Shown: one piece after another, positions 16,109 through 24,262 of the stretch
Position numbering within the stretch: position 1 is the stretch's first letter
Layout of the letters: every line of letters starts with the position of its first letter
Assembly (NCBI GenBank): GCA_947631095.1
Contig: CANRJX010000011.1
Span: 1 to 33,979 of the forward strand
DNA: 33,979 nt
Direction: 5' to 3'
DNA from: an uncultured Wohlfahrtiimonas sp.
Lineage (GTDB): Bacteria > Pseudomonadota > Gammaproteobacteria > Cardiobacteriales > Wohlfahrtiimonadaceae
Position numbers and translations under genes: made by a program
The notes under the pieces: generated by a model
The model's input: only the letters and a program-made list of their open reading frames with translations
What the model was told of the DNA's origin: nothing
Database searches by the model: none

Positions 16109-16618
16109 GTGACAGAATTAAGTAGATTTATAGACCCTGAAAATTTTCAAGAAGCCATGGAAGCTGTTGCCAGTGATTCATTTAATGATGCATTTTTATC
16201 TCACTCATTCATTGATCACTTTAAAAGTTTAGAACCCAAAGAACAGAAATCCTTAAATCGTAATAACCTAAACTTATTATTACCTGTGACATTAAAACTA
16301 ATGGACAAAGGCTTTTTTAAAACAGATATTCACCGATTCTACGTTAAACGGTACTGGAGCAGTAATTCATACCTTACATTCAACAGAAGGCTATCTACAG
16401 ACCTTAAAGCAACTTCACCACGAATGACAAAACCTTCTCCCAAGAAAGAAATATCAAAAGAAGAACATGAGCCTATTAAAATAGGTGATGAACATCCCAA
16501 TCAATCTGTATCTTCTGGCTTCATCGGTGGTTCTCTTGAAAATACAAGAAAAAAGCTAAAGGCACTTTCTGAAAAACGTGAAGAAAGACAAAAACTAAAG
16601 CAACAGAATTTAGACTAA
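16109..16618 (+). CDS. hypothetical protein with charged C-terminal coiled coil
   Basis: A 169-residue protein with a GTG start (16109). The first 100 residues are helical (RFIDPENFQEAMEAVASDSF ...), followed by a proline- and lysine-rich linker and a basic helical tail (NTRKKLKALSEKREERQKLK) that could form a coiled coil or contact nucleic acid. A four-codon ATG reading frame just upstream ends in TGA overlapping the GTG, which may help re-initiation. No recognised domain. It lies beside the candidate origin, with a strong terminator after it, so an accessory replication or mobilisation role is possible but only inferred. Confidence 0.55.
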   Translation: MTELSRFIDPENFQEAMEAVASDSFNDAFLSHSFIDHFKSLEPKEQKSLNRNNLNLLLPVTLKLMDKGFFKTDIHRFYVKRYWSSNSYLTFNRRLSTDLKATSPRMTKPSPKKEISKEEHEPIKIGDEHPNQSVSSGFIGGSLENTRKKLKALSEKREERQKLKQQNLD

Positions 16619-16626
16619 TTGAAAGA

Positions 16627-16651
16627 AAAGGCTATTTTCACAATAGCCTTT
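16627..16651. terminator. bidirectional terminator
   Basis: AAAGGCTATT and AATAGCCTTT form a perfect 10 bp stem with a TTCAC loop between two convergent genes (16618 stop and 16658 stop). Confidence 0.85.
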
Positions 16652-16657
16652 CATACA

Positions 16658-16876
16658 TCACTTCAAAATTGTAACGTCGCCTGCTGCCGCTTCTCTTTCT
16701 TCATATTGCTTTATTAGATCAAGTGCTTGTTCATCTGTCATTGTTGGCTTTACCTGCCCTGCTCCTAGAGCTTTTTCAGCTTGTTTTAATTCTTGAACTT
16801 CAGGTTTTGGATCTTCACCACATCCAACAATCGCAAAACCCAACACAACAACAAATAAAAACTTAATTTTTCTCAC
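16658..16876 (-). CDS. small lipoprotein
   Basis: A 72-residue lipoprotein when read from the GTG at 16876, which has AAGGA six bases upstream; the ATG at 16882 directly abuts that site and the longer frame to 16909 lacks one. The signal peptide MRKIKFLFVVVLGFAIVGC has a lipobox ending in C19. The mature part is about 54 residues, acidic and helical (DEQALDLIKQYEEREAAAG). After lipidation it would sit in the inner or outer membrane. Small lipoproteins on mobile elements often act in entry or superinfection exclusion; that role is inference from context. Confidence 0.65.
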   Translation of the reverse strand: MRKIKFLFVVVLGFAIVGCGEDPKPEVQELKQAEKALGAGQVKPTMTDEQALDLIKQYEEREAAAGDVTILK

Positions 16877-16986
16877 GACCATTCCTTTATATTTATAATC
16901 AACAATCACACAAAAACCATATCTTTAAACTTTGGCTGACCAACTGTAATCACAACAAAATAAAATGGCAAGCTTTGACTACCCAT

Positions 16987-17275
16987 TAAAAAGAAGTAAT
17001 TTAAGTAACCTTTTTACTTAATTTCATCAAAACCATTGCTATAGCTATCTTTTAACAAAAAATAAAAGAGTAACTTTTAAGTAATAATAAGTAATATTAG
17101 ACTACTTATTTATTTAACCTATTGTTTTTATTAACCCTATATATTACTTTTTAAAGAGTAATTTAATTACTTCTAGATTACTTAAAAATTACTTTTTCAC
17201 ATCTGGTATAAATACTTAAATAACAATTAGTTATATAAATACTTTCTATAAAGTTACTCAAATTACTTCTTTTTA
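16987..17275. repeat. inverted array of AGTAAY repeats, candidate replication origin
   Basis: At least 12 copies of AGTAAY (or its complement) lie within 16995-17267. Forward copies start at 16995, 17004, 17069, 17080, 17090 and 17157; reverse copies at 17143, 17166, 17177, 17188, 17253 and 17262. Five pairs mirror each other around one axis near 17131, four of them exactly and one with a one-base offset. Within clusters the spacing is 9-11 bases, one helical turn. The outer arms (16987-17012 and 17250-17275) match at about 24 of 26 positions as inverted repeats. Iteron clusters like this are typical of origins bound by an element's replication protein. The rest of the gap (16910-17534) has only the repeat at 17347-17406 and an 8 bp inverted repeat (AATCATCA/TGATGATT) ahead of the HNH gene. 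Confidence 0.6.
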
Positions 17276-17346
17276 GGCATATACCAAAAAACTGGGAAAT
17301 TTTATTTAGCAGCCAACTTTGATCATTTATTGTTCAATAATTATTA

Positions 17347-17406
17347 TTTTTGTTTTTCTAACGATTTTTCTATGAAAAATCATGTCTTCTATTTGGTGCT
17401 GATCAA
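17347..17406 (+). repeat. direct repeat, left copy, flanking the HNH gene
   Basis: The first 39 bases differ from 18758-18796 at one position only; about 10 diverged bases follow, then GTGCTGATCAA in both copies. Inside is a perfect hairpin, GATTTTTC-TAT-GAAAAATC (17363-17381). The pair encloses the HNH gene and about 250 bases around it. Confidence 0.8.
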
Positions 17407-17534
17407 CCACAATACTATATGCTACAAAATCGGATATGTTAGACTTAGCGAAAATGATTAATCATCACACTACTCGCTCATTGATGATTTATTGCAAGCC
17501 AACAACAAAGATTACAAATAGATTAGGATAAAAA

Positions 17535-18644
17535 ATGAATAATAAAAATTGTACTTTATGCAATAATCCCCTTACACAAAAAAATGACTCAAAAGAGCAT
17601 ATCATCCCTAATTCTATTGGAGGGTTTAAAACTATAAAAGGTTTTATCTGTAGAGATTGCAATAGCCAAACAGGAGATGAATGGGATAATGAATTGGCTA
17701 AACAATTTAATTTATTCAATAATTGGTTCGATATCAAAAAAGATAGAGGAGCTGTACCACCTGAAAATATCCAATCAATTGATGGTGAATTATTAAAATT
17801 ATATCCAGACGGAAAAATTCAACATCGCCATCCTAAAATAGATATCGATGAAAATGAAGATGGATCCTTTAAAATCTCAATGATGACTAGAGATATAAAA
17901 GAAGCCAATCAAAAAATCAAAGAGCTCAAAAGAAAATTCCCTAATCTGGATGTGGAAGAGGCAATATCGAAAGTCAAATCTTCTAAAATAGACACACCTA
18001 TAATTGAAATTAATGCTCAATTTGGTCAGAATTATGCTTGGAAATCAATTATCAAAATAGCCCTAGCATTTACCAAAAGCTTAAATATTGATACCACAAA
18101 ATGTTATACGGCGCTGAACGCACTAAAAAATGAGACATCATGCGACACTATATATTATGAAAGCGATTTGTTGCTAAACCGCCCATCAGATAAAGTATTT
18201 CATTTAATTCATATTCAAGGGAATCCTGAAACTAATCAATTGATTGGATATGTTGAGCTTTACGGATTTCATAGAACTTTAATGATCTTAAATGATGCTT
18301 ATACAGGCGATCCCATCTCAAAAACTTACGCCTTCGACCCATCAACATCAGAGGAATTAAATATTAATGTTGAAATTTCATTCACAAATAGTGAAATAAT
18401 TCAATTCATTAAGAAACCATATAACCATACGGAACTGCAAAATGCTCTTGGTAAAGTTATTGAAATATATCAGAAAAGAAGCCAGCAAAAAGAATTGGAT
18501 ATCACAATCCAAGAGGCAATCGAATATGCTTTCAACAATTGTGGGGCTAAAGAAGGAGAAATATTACAAGAACATCATACTAAAAAAATTACAGAATTGG
18601 TTTTAGAAAAAATACAACCTTTTATCATCAAGCACATCAGATAA
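17535..18644 (+). CDS. HNH endonuclease-domain protein
   Basis: A 369-residue protein. The N-terminus is an HNH/zinc module of the HNH_5 type: CxxC at C6-C9, SKEHIIPNSIGG with H22, and CxxC at C39-C42 in ICRDCNSQTG. The remaining 300 residues match no family I recognise: a lysine-rich helical part (about 120-150) followed by a mixed fold to the C-terminus, which might be the sensor or target-binding part. AGGA lies seven bases ahead of the ATG. It stands alone between two imperfect direct repeats next to ssrA, without a methyltransferase, as many single-gene nuclease defence cargoes do. Nuclease activity is likely; the target is unknown. Confidence 0.75.
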   Translation: MNNKNCTLCNNPLTQKNDSKEHIIPNSIGGFKTIKGFICRDCNSQTGDEWDNELAKQFNLFNNWFDIKKDRGAVPPENIQSIDGELLKLYPDGKIQHRHPKIDIDENEDGSFKISMMTRDIKEANQKIKELKRKFPNLDVEEAISKVKSSKIDTPIIEINAQFGQNYAWKSIIKIALAFTKSLNIDTTKCYTALNALKNETSCDTIYYESDLLLNRPSDKVFHLIHIQGNPETNQLIGYVELYGFHRTLMILNDAYTGDPISKTYAFDPSTSEELNINVEISFTNSEIIQFIKKPYNHTELQNALGKVIEIYQKRSQQKELDITIQEAIEYAFNNCGAKEGEILQEHHTKKITELVLEKIQPFIIKHIR

Positions 18645-18743
18645 ACAACATAATCATTAATACATTACATACATCAACTCCGTATATTTCCTGCCCTCAC
18701 CAGATGAAGCCTGATAAGCCACTCGTTTGGTGATGGGCACATC

Positions 18744-18768
18744 AAAGGCTTTTAGCTTTTTTGTTTTT
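18744..18768 (+). terminator. probable terminator of the HNH gene
   Basis: AAAGGC and GCTTTT pair over 6 bp (one G-T) with a TTTTA loop and are followed by a long T-run that is also the start of the right direct repeat. Confidence 0.45.
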
Positions 18769-18816
18769 CCAACGATTTTTCTATGAAAAATCATGTGTTT
18801 TTATAGTGCTGATCAA
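18758..18816 (+). repeat. direct repeat, right copy, flanking the HNH gene
   Basis: Second copy of the repeat at 17347-17406, with the same inner hairpin (18774-18792) and the GTGCTGATCAA end. It lies 91 bases from the tmRNA 3' end. Confidence 0.8.
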
Positions 18817-18854
18817 TCGTTATACATCGATTGGTACAAAAAATGGATCAGGCA

Positions 18855-18897
18855 TAAAAAAAGCCACTTCAAGTGATTGAAATAGCTTAATTTTTTA
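18855..18897. terminator. terminator of the tmRNA gene
   Basis: On the minus strand AAGCTATTTCAA pairs with TTGAAGTGGCTT (12 bp with two G-U pairs), loop TCAC, followed by seven U. A T-run on the other side makes it usable in both directions. Confidence 0.8.
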
Positions 18898-18906
18898 CTA
18901 GATATT

Positions 18907-19259
18907 TGGTGGAGGCGGCGGGATTTGAACCCGCGTCCGAAAACTATCCATCCTTGGTACTACATGTTTAGCCGTATCTTTAATTTAACTGGTTTTAATC
19001 CGACCGGCAGGACAAAACTCAGCTGTTCCAGTAAATTTCGAGAGGGAGCACCTGGACTTACATCTCTCTAGATCGTTTAAGTTGACTGAAATTAGAATCG
19101 AACGAACACAATCTTAATTTCAGTTAGCTGGCTTAAGCAGCTAAAGCGTAGTTATTATCGTTTGCAATTATAACTGATTGCCGCGTTTTTACGAGACTCT
19201 CGACCTTCTCGACATGCACCTCAAACTTCAACATCCCCGTCGAATCCAAGAACGCCCCC
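18907..19259 (-). ncRNA. ssrA: tmRNA (transfer-messenger RNA)
   Basis: tmRNA rescues ribosomes stalled on broken mRNAs and tags the unfinished protein for degradation. The 353-base gene has the tRNA-like ends: 5' GGGGGCG pairs with CGCCUCC before an encoded ACCA, and the T-arm reads GGGTTCAAATCCC. The 5' part contains the conserved GATTCGACGGGGAT. The tag reading frame (19133-19165) encodes ANDNNYALAA followed by TAA, close to the ANDENYALAA tag of many gammaproteobacteria. The 3' end is a frequent integration site, and accessory DNA starts right after it here. Confidence 0.96.
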
Positions 19260-19275
19260 ATTTGAAACTTTTTAA

Positions 19276-19304
19276 ACTCTAATACAAAAACAGTAAAACT
19301 TCAA
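19276..19304 (-). promoter_or_regulatory. probable ssrA promoter
   Basis: TTGAAG (-35) and TAGAGT (-10) on the minus strand are 17 bases apart, with the -10 box ending 16 bases before the mature tmRNA 5' end. Confidence 0.5.
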
Positions 19305-19354
19305 TAAACGTTAGTTAATATAACGAAATACTCTGAAATTTTACTGTTGAAATA

Positions 19355-19430
19355 TGGTGGCTCGAGACAGAATCGAACTGTCGACACGAGGATTTTCAAT
19401 CCTCTGCTCTACCAACTGAGCTATCGAGCC
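19355..19430 (-). tRNA. tRNA-Phe (GAA), copy 2
   Basis: A 76-base cloverleaf with encoded CCA: acceptor GGCTCGA/TCGAGCC, anticodon loop TTGAAAA with anticodon GAA, T-arm GACAGTTCGATTCTGTC. Identical to the copy 19 bases upstream and ahead of the tmRNA gene on the same strand. Confidence 0.97.
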
Positions 19431-19449
19431 GTTAAATGTGCTTATTAAA

Positions 19450-19525
19450 TGGTGGCTCGAGACAGAATCGAACTGTCGACACGAGGATTTTCAATCCTCT
19501 GCTCTACCAACTGAGCTATCGAGCC
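19450..19525 (-). tRNA. tRNA-Phe (GAA), copy 1
   Basis: Same 76 bases as the other copy, with CCA encoded. It is the first gene after the strong promoter at 19559-19587, so both tRNAs are probably cut from one precursor. Confidence 0.97.
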
Positions 19526-19558
19526 ATTTTTGCGATGTTCATCGCTAAGCAGGTGAGC

Positions 19559-19587
19559 ATTAAACACTATTAAGATGATTTGGTCAA
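19559..19587 (-). promoter_or_regulatory. promoter of the tRNA-Phe pair
   Basis: TTGACC and TTTAAT on the minus strand are spaced 17 bases apart, followed by a GC-containing GCTCACC discriminator as expected for a stringently controlled tRNA promoter. A leader hairpin, GCGATG-TT-CATCGC (19532-19545), precedes the tRNA. Confidence 0.7.
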
Positions 19588-19630
19588 GCATCAGATATGA
19601 CTAACTTTTACCCACAACCTGTTTTTATAT

Positions 19631-20776
19631 ATGGAGTGCACTAAAATATTGAAATCGTATGCTGTGGAAGCCATTGAAATGCCTTTAAGTAATTTAAATA
19701 TCAACATAGAAGCATCCATTAATGCAGGATTAAATTCTGCTCAATTATTAATTGTCAAAGATCATAAAATTATCAAACATACAGCTTATGGCAATGCAAA
19801 TCTTAATACATTATTTGATATAGCGTCCTTAACTAAAATATTTTCTCTAACATTTTTATATCAGAATTATGTTAATCAACAAAAAATAGATATTAATTTA
19901 CCTTTAAAGGCTATTTTTCCTGAATATTTTAATGATGATTATTTAGCAAATAAAGCCAATATTACAATTAAAATGCTATTGGCCCATGAAGCTGGATTTG
20001 AGCCAAATCCGCTATTTTACGACAAAAATTATGATGAAAATTTATATTGCCAAAACCGTGCACAATTCTTAGAAAAATTACTTCAGGCTCCTTTAGTGAA
20101 TATTCCACAATCGATATCTTTATATTCAGATGTCGATTTTATGTTGTTAACATTTATTTTAGAGAGGCTATTTTCTAAAAATATTAGTGAACAATTTGAA
20201 GAAGCAACGACTATTTTTCAGCCTTTAGATGTTTGCTACTTGCCCTTACAAAAGGGTTATAAACTTTCACAAATCTCCCCAACGGAACTTTATGGCAATA
20301 CACGCGATCATTTTATTCATTTTGAAAATGTTCGCACCAAAACGATTCATGGTGAAGTACAAGATGAAAAAGCTTACCATTGTATGAATGGCTTATCAGG
20401 TCATGCAGGATTATTTGCCAATTCTCACTCACTGTATCGCTTACTCGAATCTATGAAGATTCCACCAGAGTTTTTAAAAAGCCAATCCGCTGATCCTAGC
20501 TTTGGATTAGGCTGGCGCTTAAATAAAGGTGGAGATATGGCTTATCATTTTGGGGATCTTGCTTCTGATCAAGCTTATGGTCATACAGGTTGGACAGGTT
20601 GTGTTGTTGTCATTGATCCAAAGTTTGATTTAACGATTATCTATTTAACCAATCGAAAACATAGTAAAGTACTGAATCCAGCCATCAATCAGCATCGATT
20701 TTTAGGCGATGTTTTATGGGCTGGGCAATATAAAAATATTGTGAATGAAATTTACCGTTCTCTGGAATTGAATTAA
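19631..20776 (+). CDS. serine beta-lactamase-like hydrolase, YfeW/PBP4B-like
   Basis: A 381-residue serine hydrolase of the beta-lactamase/PBP class C fold. The catalytic SxxK is S66-L-T-K69, the second motif YSD at 165-167 (where Y-x-N is usual; YSDVDF is the form found in YfeW), and the third HTG at 318-320. The segment GLSGHAGLFA (254-263) is also characteristic. YfeW is a weak D,D-carboxypeptidase of peptidoglycan. Unlike periplasmic members, no signal peptide is visible, so the protein may be cytoplasmic or the start may be wrong. The ATG at 19631 has no good ribosome site; later starts up to 19679 are possible. Its stop overlaps the lnt start by one base, so the two are co-translated. 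Confidence 0.8.
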   Translation: MECTKILKSYAVEAIEMPLSNLNINIEASINAGLNSAQLLIVKDHKIIKHTAYGNANLNTLFDIASLTKIFSLTFLYQNYVNQQKIDINLPLKAIFPEYFNDDYLANKANITIKMLLAHEAGFEPNPLFYDKNYDENLYCQNRAQFLEKLLQAPLVNIPQSISLYSDVDFMLLTFILERLFSKNISEQFEEATTIFQPLDVCYLPLQKGYKLSQISPTELYGNTRDHFIHFENVRTKTIHGEVQDEKAYHCMNGLSGHAGLFANSHSLYRLLESMKIPPEFLKSQSADPSFGLGWRLNKGGDMAYHFGDLASDQAYGHTGWTGCVVVIDPKFDLTIIYLTNRKHSKVLNPAINQHRFLGDVLWAGQYKNIVNEIYRSLELN

Positions 20777-22323
20777 TGAGTCGCAACTACATCTTATCTA
20801 AATTATTTATCGTTATTATTCTAGGTGCTGCAGTGCCTTTGGCATTTGCCCCATTTAATCAATGGTGGTTAGCACCGTTTTTATTAGCGATGTGGCAACT
20901 AACAATCAAAAATGAAAGCCCTAAAAAAAGCTTTTGGCTCAGCTATATATTTGGTCTGAGCTTATTTACCGTTGGCTTATGGTGGGTTCGCATTAGTGTG
21001 CATCAATTTGGAGGTGCACCGCTAGCACTTGCTATCCTAATGGTATTTATTCTCTCAGGATATTTAGCACTTTATTATGGTTTACTTGGCTATATTACGC
21101 AAAAATTAAAAGTGGGGATTTTTATCCGCTATTTGGTTCTTTTCCCTACTATTGGTGTCTTATTAGAAATATTGCGTGCTCATATTTTCACAGGTTTTCC
21201 ATGGCTCGCAATGGGCTACTCATTAACACCCACACACTTCGCGCAATATTTATTCCCAGCATTTGGCGCATTAATCAGTAGTTTTATTGTGTATTGGTTG
21301 GCGGGTATTTTAATTATCTTGATACTTTCCACCCAAAAACCATTCTTTGTGCGATCAATCGCAACAATACTCTCTTCCTTAATAATTATTGTAGCGATCA
21401 CTTTTACCACACTTTCTTTATTGAATGATTCCATTCAAGATCAAAAAGAACCCATCAATATTTCCTTAATCCAAGGGAATATCACGCAAGATCAAAAATT
21501 TGATGAAAATAGCTTTGAAACATCGATTAATACCTATTTAGCATTGACAGACAGAGTCATTGAAAAGTCTAACTTAGTCATATGGCCTGAAACAGCTGTC
21601 GTTGCATATTACGATCAAATGGATGGATTGATGAATAATCTCAGACAATGGTCAGATTATACAGACACAGAAATCTTATTAGGCATTCCAAGAGAAAATA
21701 GTAATTTTGAACAATTCAATTCGTTCGTTCATCTTGGAGAATCTCAACAAGATGATCATTTTTATGATAAATATCGCCTACTTCCTTTTGGTGAATATAT
21801 TCCATTACCTGAAGTATTTGGTGTTTTTTATCAATGGATTGATATTCCATTAGCCGGTTTTACTAGAGGTAATATCCAACAAAAACCTTTCACATTTTCA
21901 CAATTTTCAACACAAACCACTGGATCCATCTGTTTTGAAGCTGTCTTTGGTGAAACATTGCGTTATCAAGCTGAACAGAGTGGTTTTTTAATCAACATCA
22001 GCAATGATGCTTGGTTTGGCAACTCCTTAGCACCTTGGCAACATTTACAAATTGTTCAGGCTCGTGCCATTGAGTTTGCACGCCCCATCGCAAGAGCGAC
22101 TAATACTGGCGTCACAGCATTTATTAATGCGAATGGTCAAATCACAGCACAAGCGCCACTTTTTGAAGCAACAACTTTATCAGCAACTGTTATCGGTAAA
22201 GAAGGATTAACAGCATATGTAAAATATGGTGATAAACCTTGGATTATTGTTTTTGCTACGCTCTTTGGATTAACCTTATTGTTGTCTATTGTGAATCACC
22301 AAAGAAAATCTAGAAATAGATAA
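20776..22323 (+). CDS. lnt: apolipoprotein N-acyltransferase
   Basis: A 515-residue inner-membrane enzyme that adds the third acyl chain, from phospholipid, to the N-terminal cysteine of lipoproteins. About seven membrane segments fill residues 8-215, and a nitrilase-like periplasmic domain follows (225-480) with the triad E272 (WPETAV), K332 (YDKYRLLPFGEYIP) and C386 (GSICFEAVFGE), then LINISNDAWFG. A final helix near 490-508 completes the family layout and length. Translation starts within the stop of the upstream hydrolase gene. Lnt is usually paired with a magnesium/cobalt efflux gene, which is absent here. Confidence 0.96.
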   Translation: MSRNYILSKLFIVIILGAAVPLAFAPFNQWWLAPFLLAMWQLTIKNESPKKSFWLSYIFGLSLFTVGLWWVRISVHQFGGAPLALAILMVFILSGYLALYYGLLGYITQKLKVGIFIRYLVLFPTIGVLLEILRAHIFTGFPWLAMGYSLTPTHFAQYLFPAFGALISSFIVYWLAGILIILILSTQKPFFVRSIATILSSLIIIVAITFTTLSLLNDSIQDQKEPINISLIQGNITQDQKFDENSFETSINTYLALTDRVIEKSNLVIWPETAVVAYYDQMDGLMNNLRQWSDYTDTEILLGIPRENSNFEQFNSFVHLGESQQDDHFYDKYRLLPFGEYIPLPEVFGVFYQWIDIPLAGFTRGNIQQKPFTFSQFSTQTTGSICFEAVFGETLRYQAEQSGFLINISNDAWFGNSLAPWQHLQIVQARAIEFARPIARATNTGVTAFINANGQITAQAPLFEATTLSATVIGKEGLTAYVKYGDKPWIIVFATLFGLTLLLSIVNHQRKSRNR

Positions 22324-22342
22324 TAACCGTGAGGTGGATGCT

Positions 22343-22951
22343 ATGTTTAAAAAGATAATTTTCATTATGATGCTATTTCAAGTGGCCTTAGCGAGCGACT
22401 TAGATGTTCAAAATGATTGGTTTTATGCTGGTATTCATCATCCTGCTGAAAAAATGACTGTTTATGAAATGGATGAAAATGGCCATAAAATACAGAAAAT
22501 CACGACAACATTTAATCGCTTTGGTTACATTACCGAAGTCATTTACGATGATTTTTTAATACAACGCTATGAGCCGTATATTAACGGCCACAGAGACATT
22601 GAATTCATTTACACCATCAATCATAAAGAACATACATCCATCATAAAAACCGAATGGTTAGCACCCGATTATTTACGTTTTGATGATGGTGACTTAATTA
22701 TTGATACATATTTTGATGCCTTGGGTCATATTACCAAACAAAATCTTTTTTTAGATCACCCATTAATCCCTTATGAATCGCTAAAATACACCTATTTAAC
22801 TCATGATCAAATTCAACCGAATGGCACTGAAAATGATGTTTTTATCACAATATTAGAAACCGATAATTTTGGTAGTTGGACGAAACAAAAAGAAGAGAAT
22901 ATAAATAAAAAAACGATTATCAGAACTAGAACCATCGAATACCAACCGTAA
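22343..22951 (+). CDS. exported protein of unknown function
   Basis: A 202-residue protein from the ATG at 22343, chosen because AGGTGG lies five bases upstream; an ATG at 22334 would add three residues. A signal peptide (MFKKIIFIMMLFQVALAS, cut after ALA) sends it to the periplasm. The mature part is beta-rich, with repeats such as FNRFGYITEVIYDD and FDALGHITKQ that recall YD-type repeats but are too few to assign. It lies 19 bases after lnt and probably shares its transcript. Function unknown. Confidence 0.65.
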   Translation: MFKKIIFIMMLFQVALASDLDVQNDWFYAGIHHPAEKMTVYEMDENGHKIQKITTTFNRFGYITEVIYDDFLIQRYEPYINGHRDIEFIYTINHKEHTSIIKTEWLAPDYLRFDDGDLIIDTYFDALGHITKQNLFLDHPLIPYESLKYTYLTHDQIQPNGTENDVFITILETDNFGSWTKQKEENINKKTIIRTRTIEYQP

Positions 22952-23046
22952 TTTTCCATTTACTCACAACCTTTACATTCTCTATACAAAATACAATTTT
23001 TAATTCTATATAATTCACAAAATTTATCTTGAAACGGCATCTCCTC

Positions 23047-24258
23047 ATGAAAATAAAAAATGTTAAAGTCTTTATCTTAGTGCTCACTATTTTATGTATT
23101 GTGGGCATTATTATTTATCAAAAATATTTCACTCAAATTCCAATTAACTACCTAACTGAGCCTGTTAAAAAACAAGATTTAGAAGTCACAATCTTGGCAG
23201 ATGGTAAATTAGAAGCCTCACAACAAGTTGAAGTGGGGGCACAAGTTTCAGGTCAGATCAAAAAGCTGCATGTCAGCTTAGGAGATACTGTTAAAAAAGG
23301 GGAGTTAATTGCAGAAATTGATGATCTTCCACAACAAAACTCCGTCAAAGACAGTGAAGCTCGCTTAAAAAATGTTGAAGCAGCAAAAATGGCAAAAGAA
23401 GCACAAATCGTGAATGCTCAAGTAACTTTACAACGTCAACAAAACTTAATTCGCCAAAAAGCCACAACACAGTCTGATGTAGACATTGCAGAGGCAAACT
23501 TACGTGTATTAGAAGCAGAATTAGATGCATTAGATGCACAAATCGCTCAAGCAAAAATTGCTTTAGATACTGCAAAGTTAGATTTAACTTATACGAAAAT
23601 CGTAGCACCTATGGATGGCGTTGTTGTTGCAACGATTGTCAAGGAAGGCCAAACTGTTAATTCCAGCCAAACTGCACCCACGATTGTTAAAATTGCTGAC
23701 TTAGACACGATGCATATTAAAGCTCAAATCTCTGAAGCAGATATCACAAAAATCGAACCAGGCATGAAAGGATATTTTAGTATTTTAGGTGAGCCTAAAA
23801 AACGCTATCCTGCATCGCTAGAATCAACAGAACTTGCACCTGAAAAATTCCAAACAACGGTTGGCAATGCAGCCACAACAACAAGCACAGAAGCTATTTA
23901 TTACAATGGTATTTTAAAAGTAGATAATAAAGAGCGTCGATTTTTAATTGATATGACAGCACAAGTCTATATTGTCGTAGATAGCGTGGAAGATAAACTA
24001 GTGGTATCCACTATGGCGACTCGCTTTAAACCATCATCATTACCACTGCCCGAAGAAAAGCTCGAAAGAAACGAAGCTTATGTTTGGGTAAAAGATGCAA
24101 ATGGCAAAATTTCACCGCGTAAAGTTACATTAGGTATCAGTAATAATATTTATACAGAAATCACCTCTGGTTTAAATGGTGATGAGAATATTATTTTATC
24201 AGAATCATTAACAGGCGGTGATTCTGCTGGTCCAAATCGCATGCCGCGCATGAGGTAA
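23047..24258 (+). CDS. macA: MacA, periplasmic adaptor of a tripartite ABC exporter
   Basis: A 403-residue membrane fusion protein linking the MacB transporter to a TolC-type outer-membrane channel. One membrane helix at the N-terminus (about 7-24), a lipoyl half-motif (VGAQVSGQIKKLHVSLGDTV), a coiled-coil hairpin (about 95-165), the second lipoyl half (PMDGVVVATIVKEGQTV), then beta-barrel and membrane-proximal domains. Start taken at the ATG 23047; an in-frame TTG at 23029 gives six more residues and neither start has a clear ribosome site. Four bases separate it from macB. No tolC gene is in the window, so the channel must be encoded elsewhere. Confidence 0.93.
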   Translation: MKIKNVKVFILVLTILCIVGIIIYQKYFTQIPINYLTEPVKKQDLEVTILADGKLEASQQVEVGAQVSGQIKKLHVSLGDTVKKGELIAEIDDLPQQNSVKDSEARLKNVEAAKMAKEAQIVNAQVTLQRQQNLIRQKATTQSDVDIAEANLRVLEAELDALDAQIAQAKIALDTAKLDLTYTKIVAPMDGVVVATIVKEGQTVNSSQTAPTIVKIADLDTMHIKAQISEADITKIEPGMKGYFSILGEPKKRYPASLESTELAPEKFQTTVGNAATTTSTEAIYYNGILKVDNKERRFLIDMTAQVYIVVDSVEDKLVVSTMATRFKPSSLPLPEEKLERNEAYVWVKDANGKISPRKVTLGISNNIYTEITSGLNGDENIILSESLTGGDSAGPNRMPRMR

Positions 24259-24262
24259 GATC

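Noticed and set aside
16987-17275. CRISPR array
   Set aside because: The repeats are six bases long, occur in both orientations and have no uniform spacers; no cas gene is present.
17489-17737. Minus-strand open frame of 82 codons
   Set aside because: It lies opposite the HNH domain coding region and has no ribosome site or recognisable sequence.
17535-18644. HNH gene as a homing endonuclease or intron product
   Set aside because: It is not nested inside another gene or RNA, no intron folding is apparent, and the tmRNA and tRNAs nearby are intact.
22952-23046. macA promoter with TATAAT near 23010
   Set aside because: No acceptable -35 box at the right distance; AT-rich DNA gives such hexamers often, so it was not listed.
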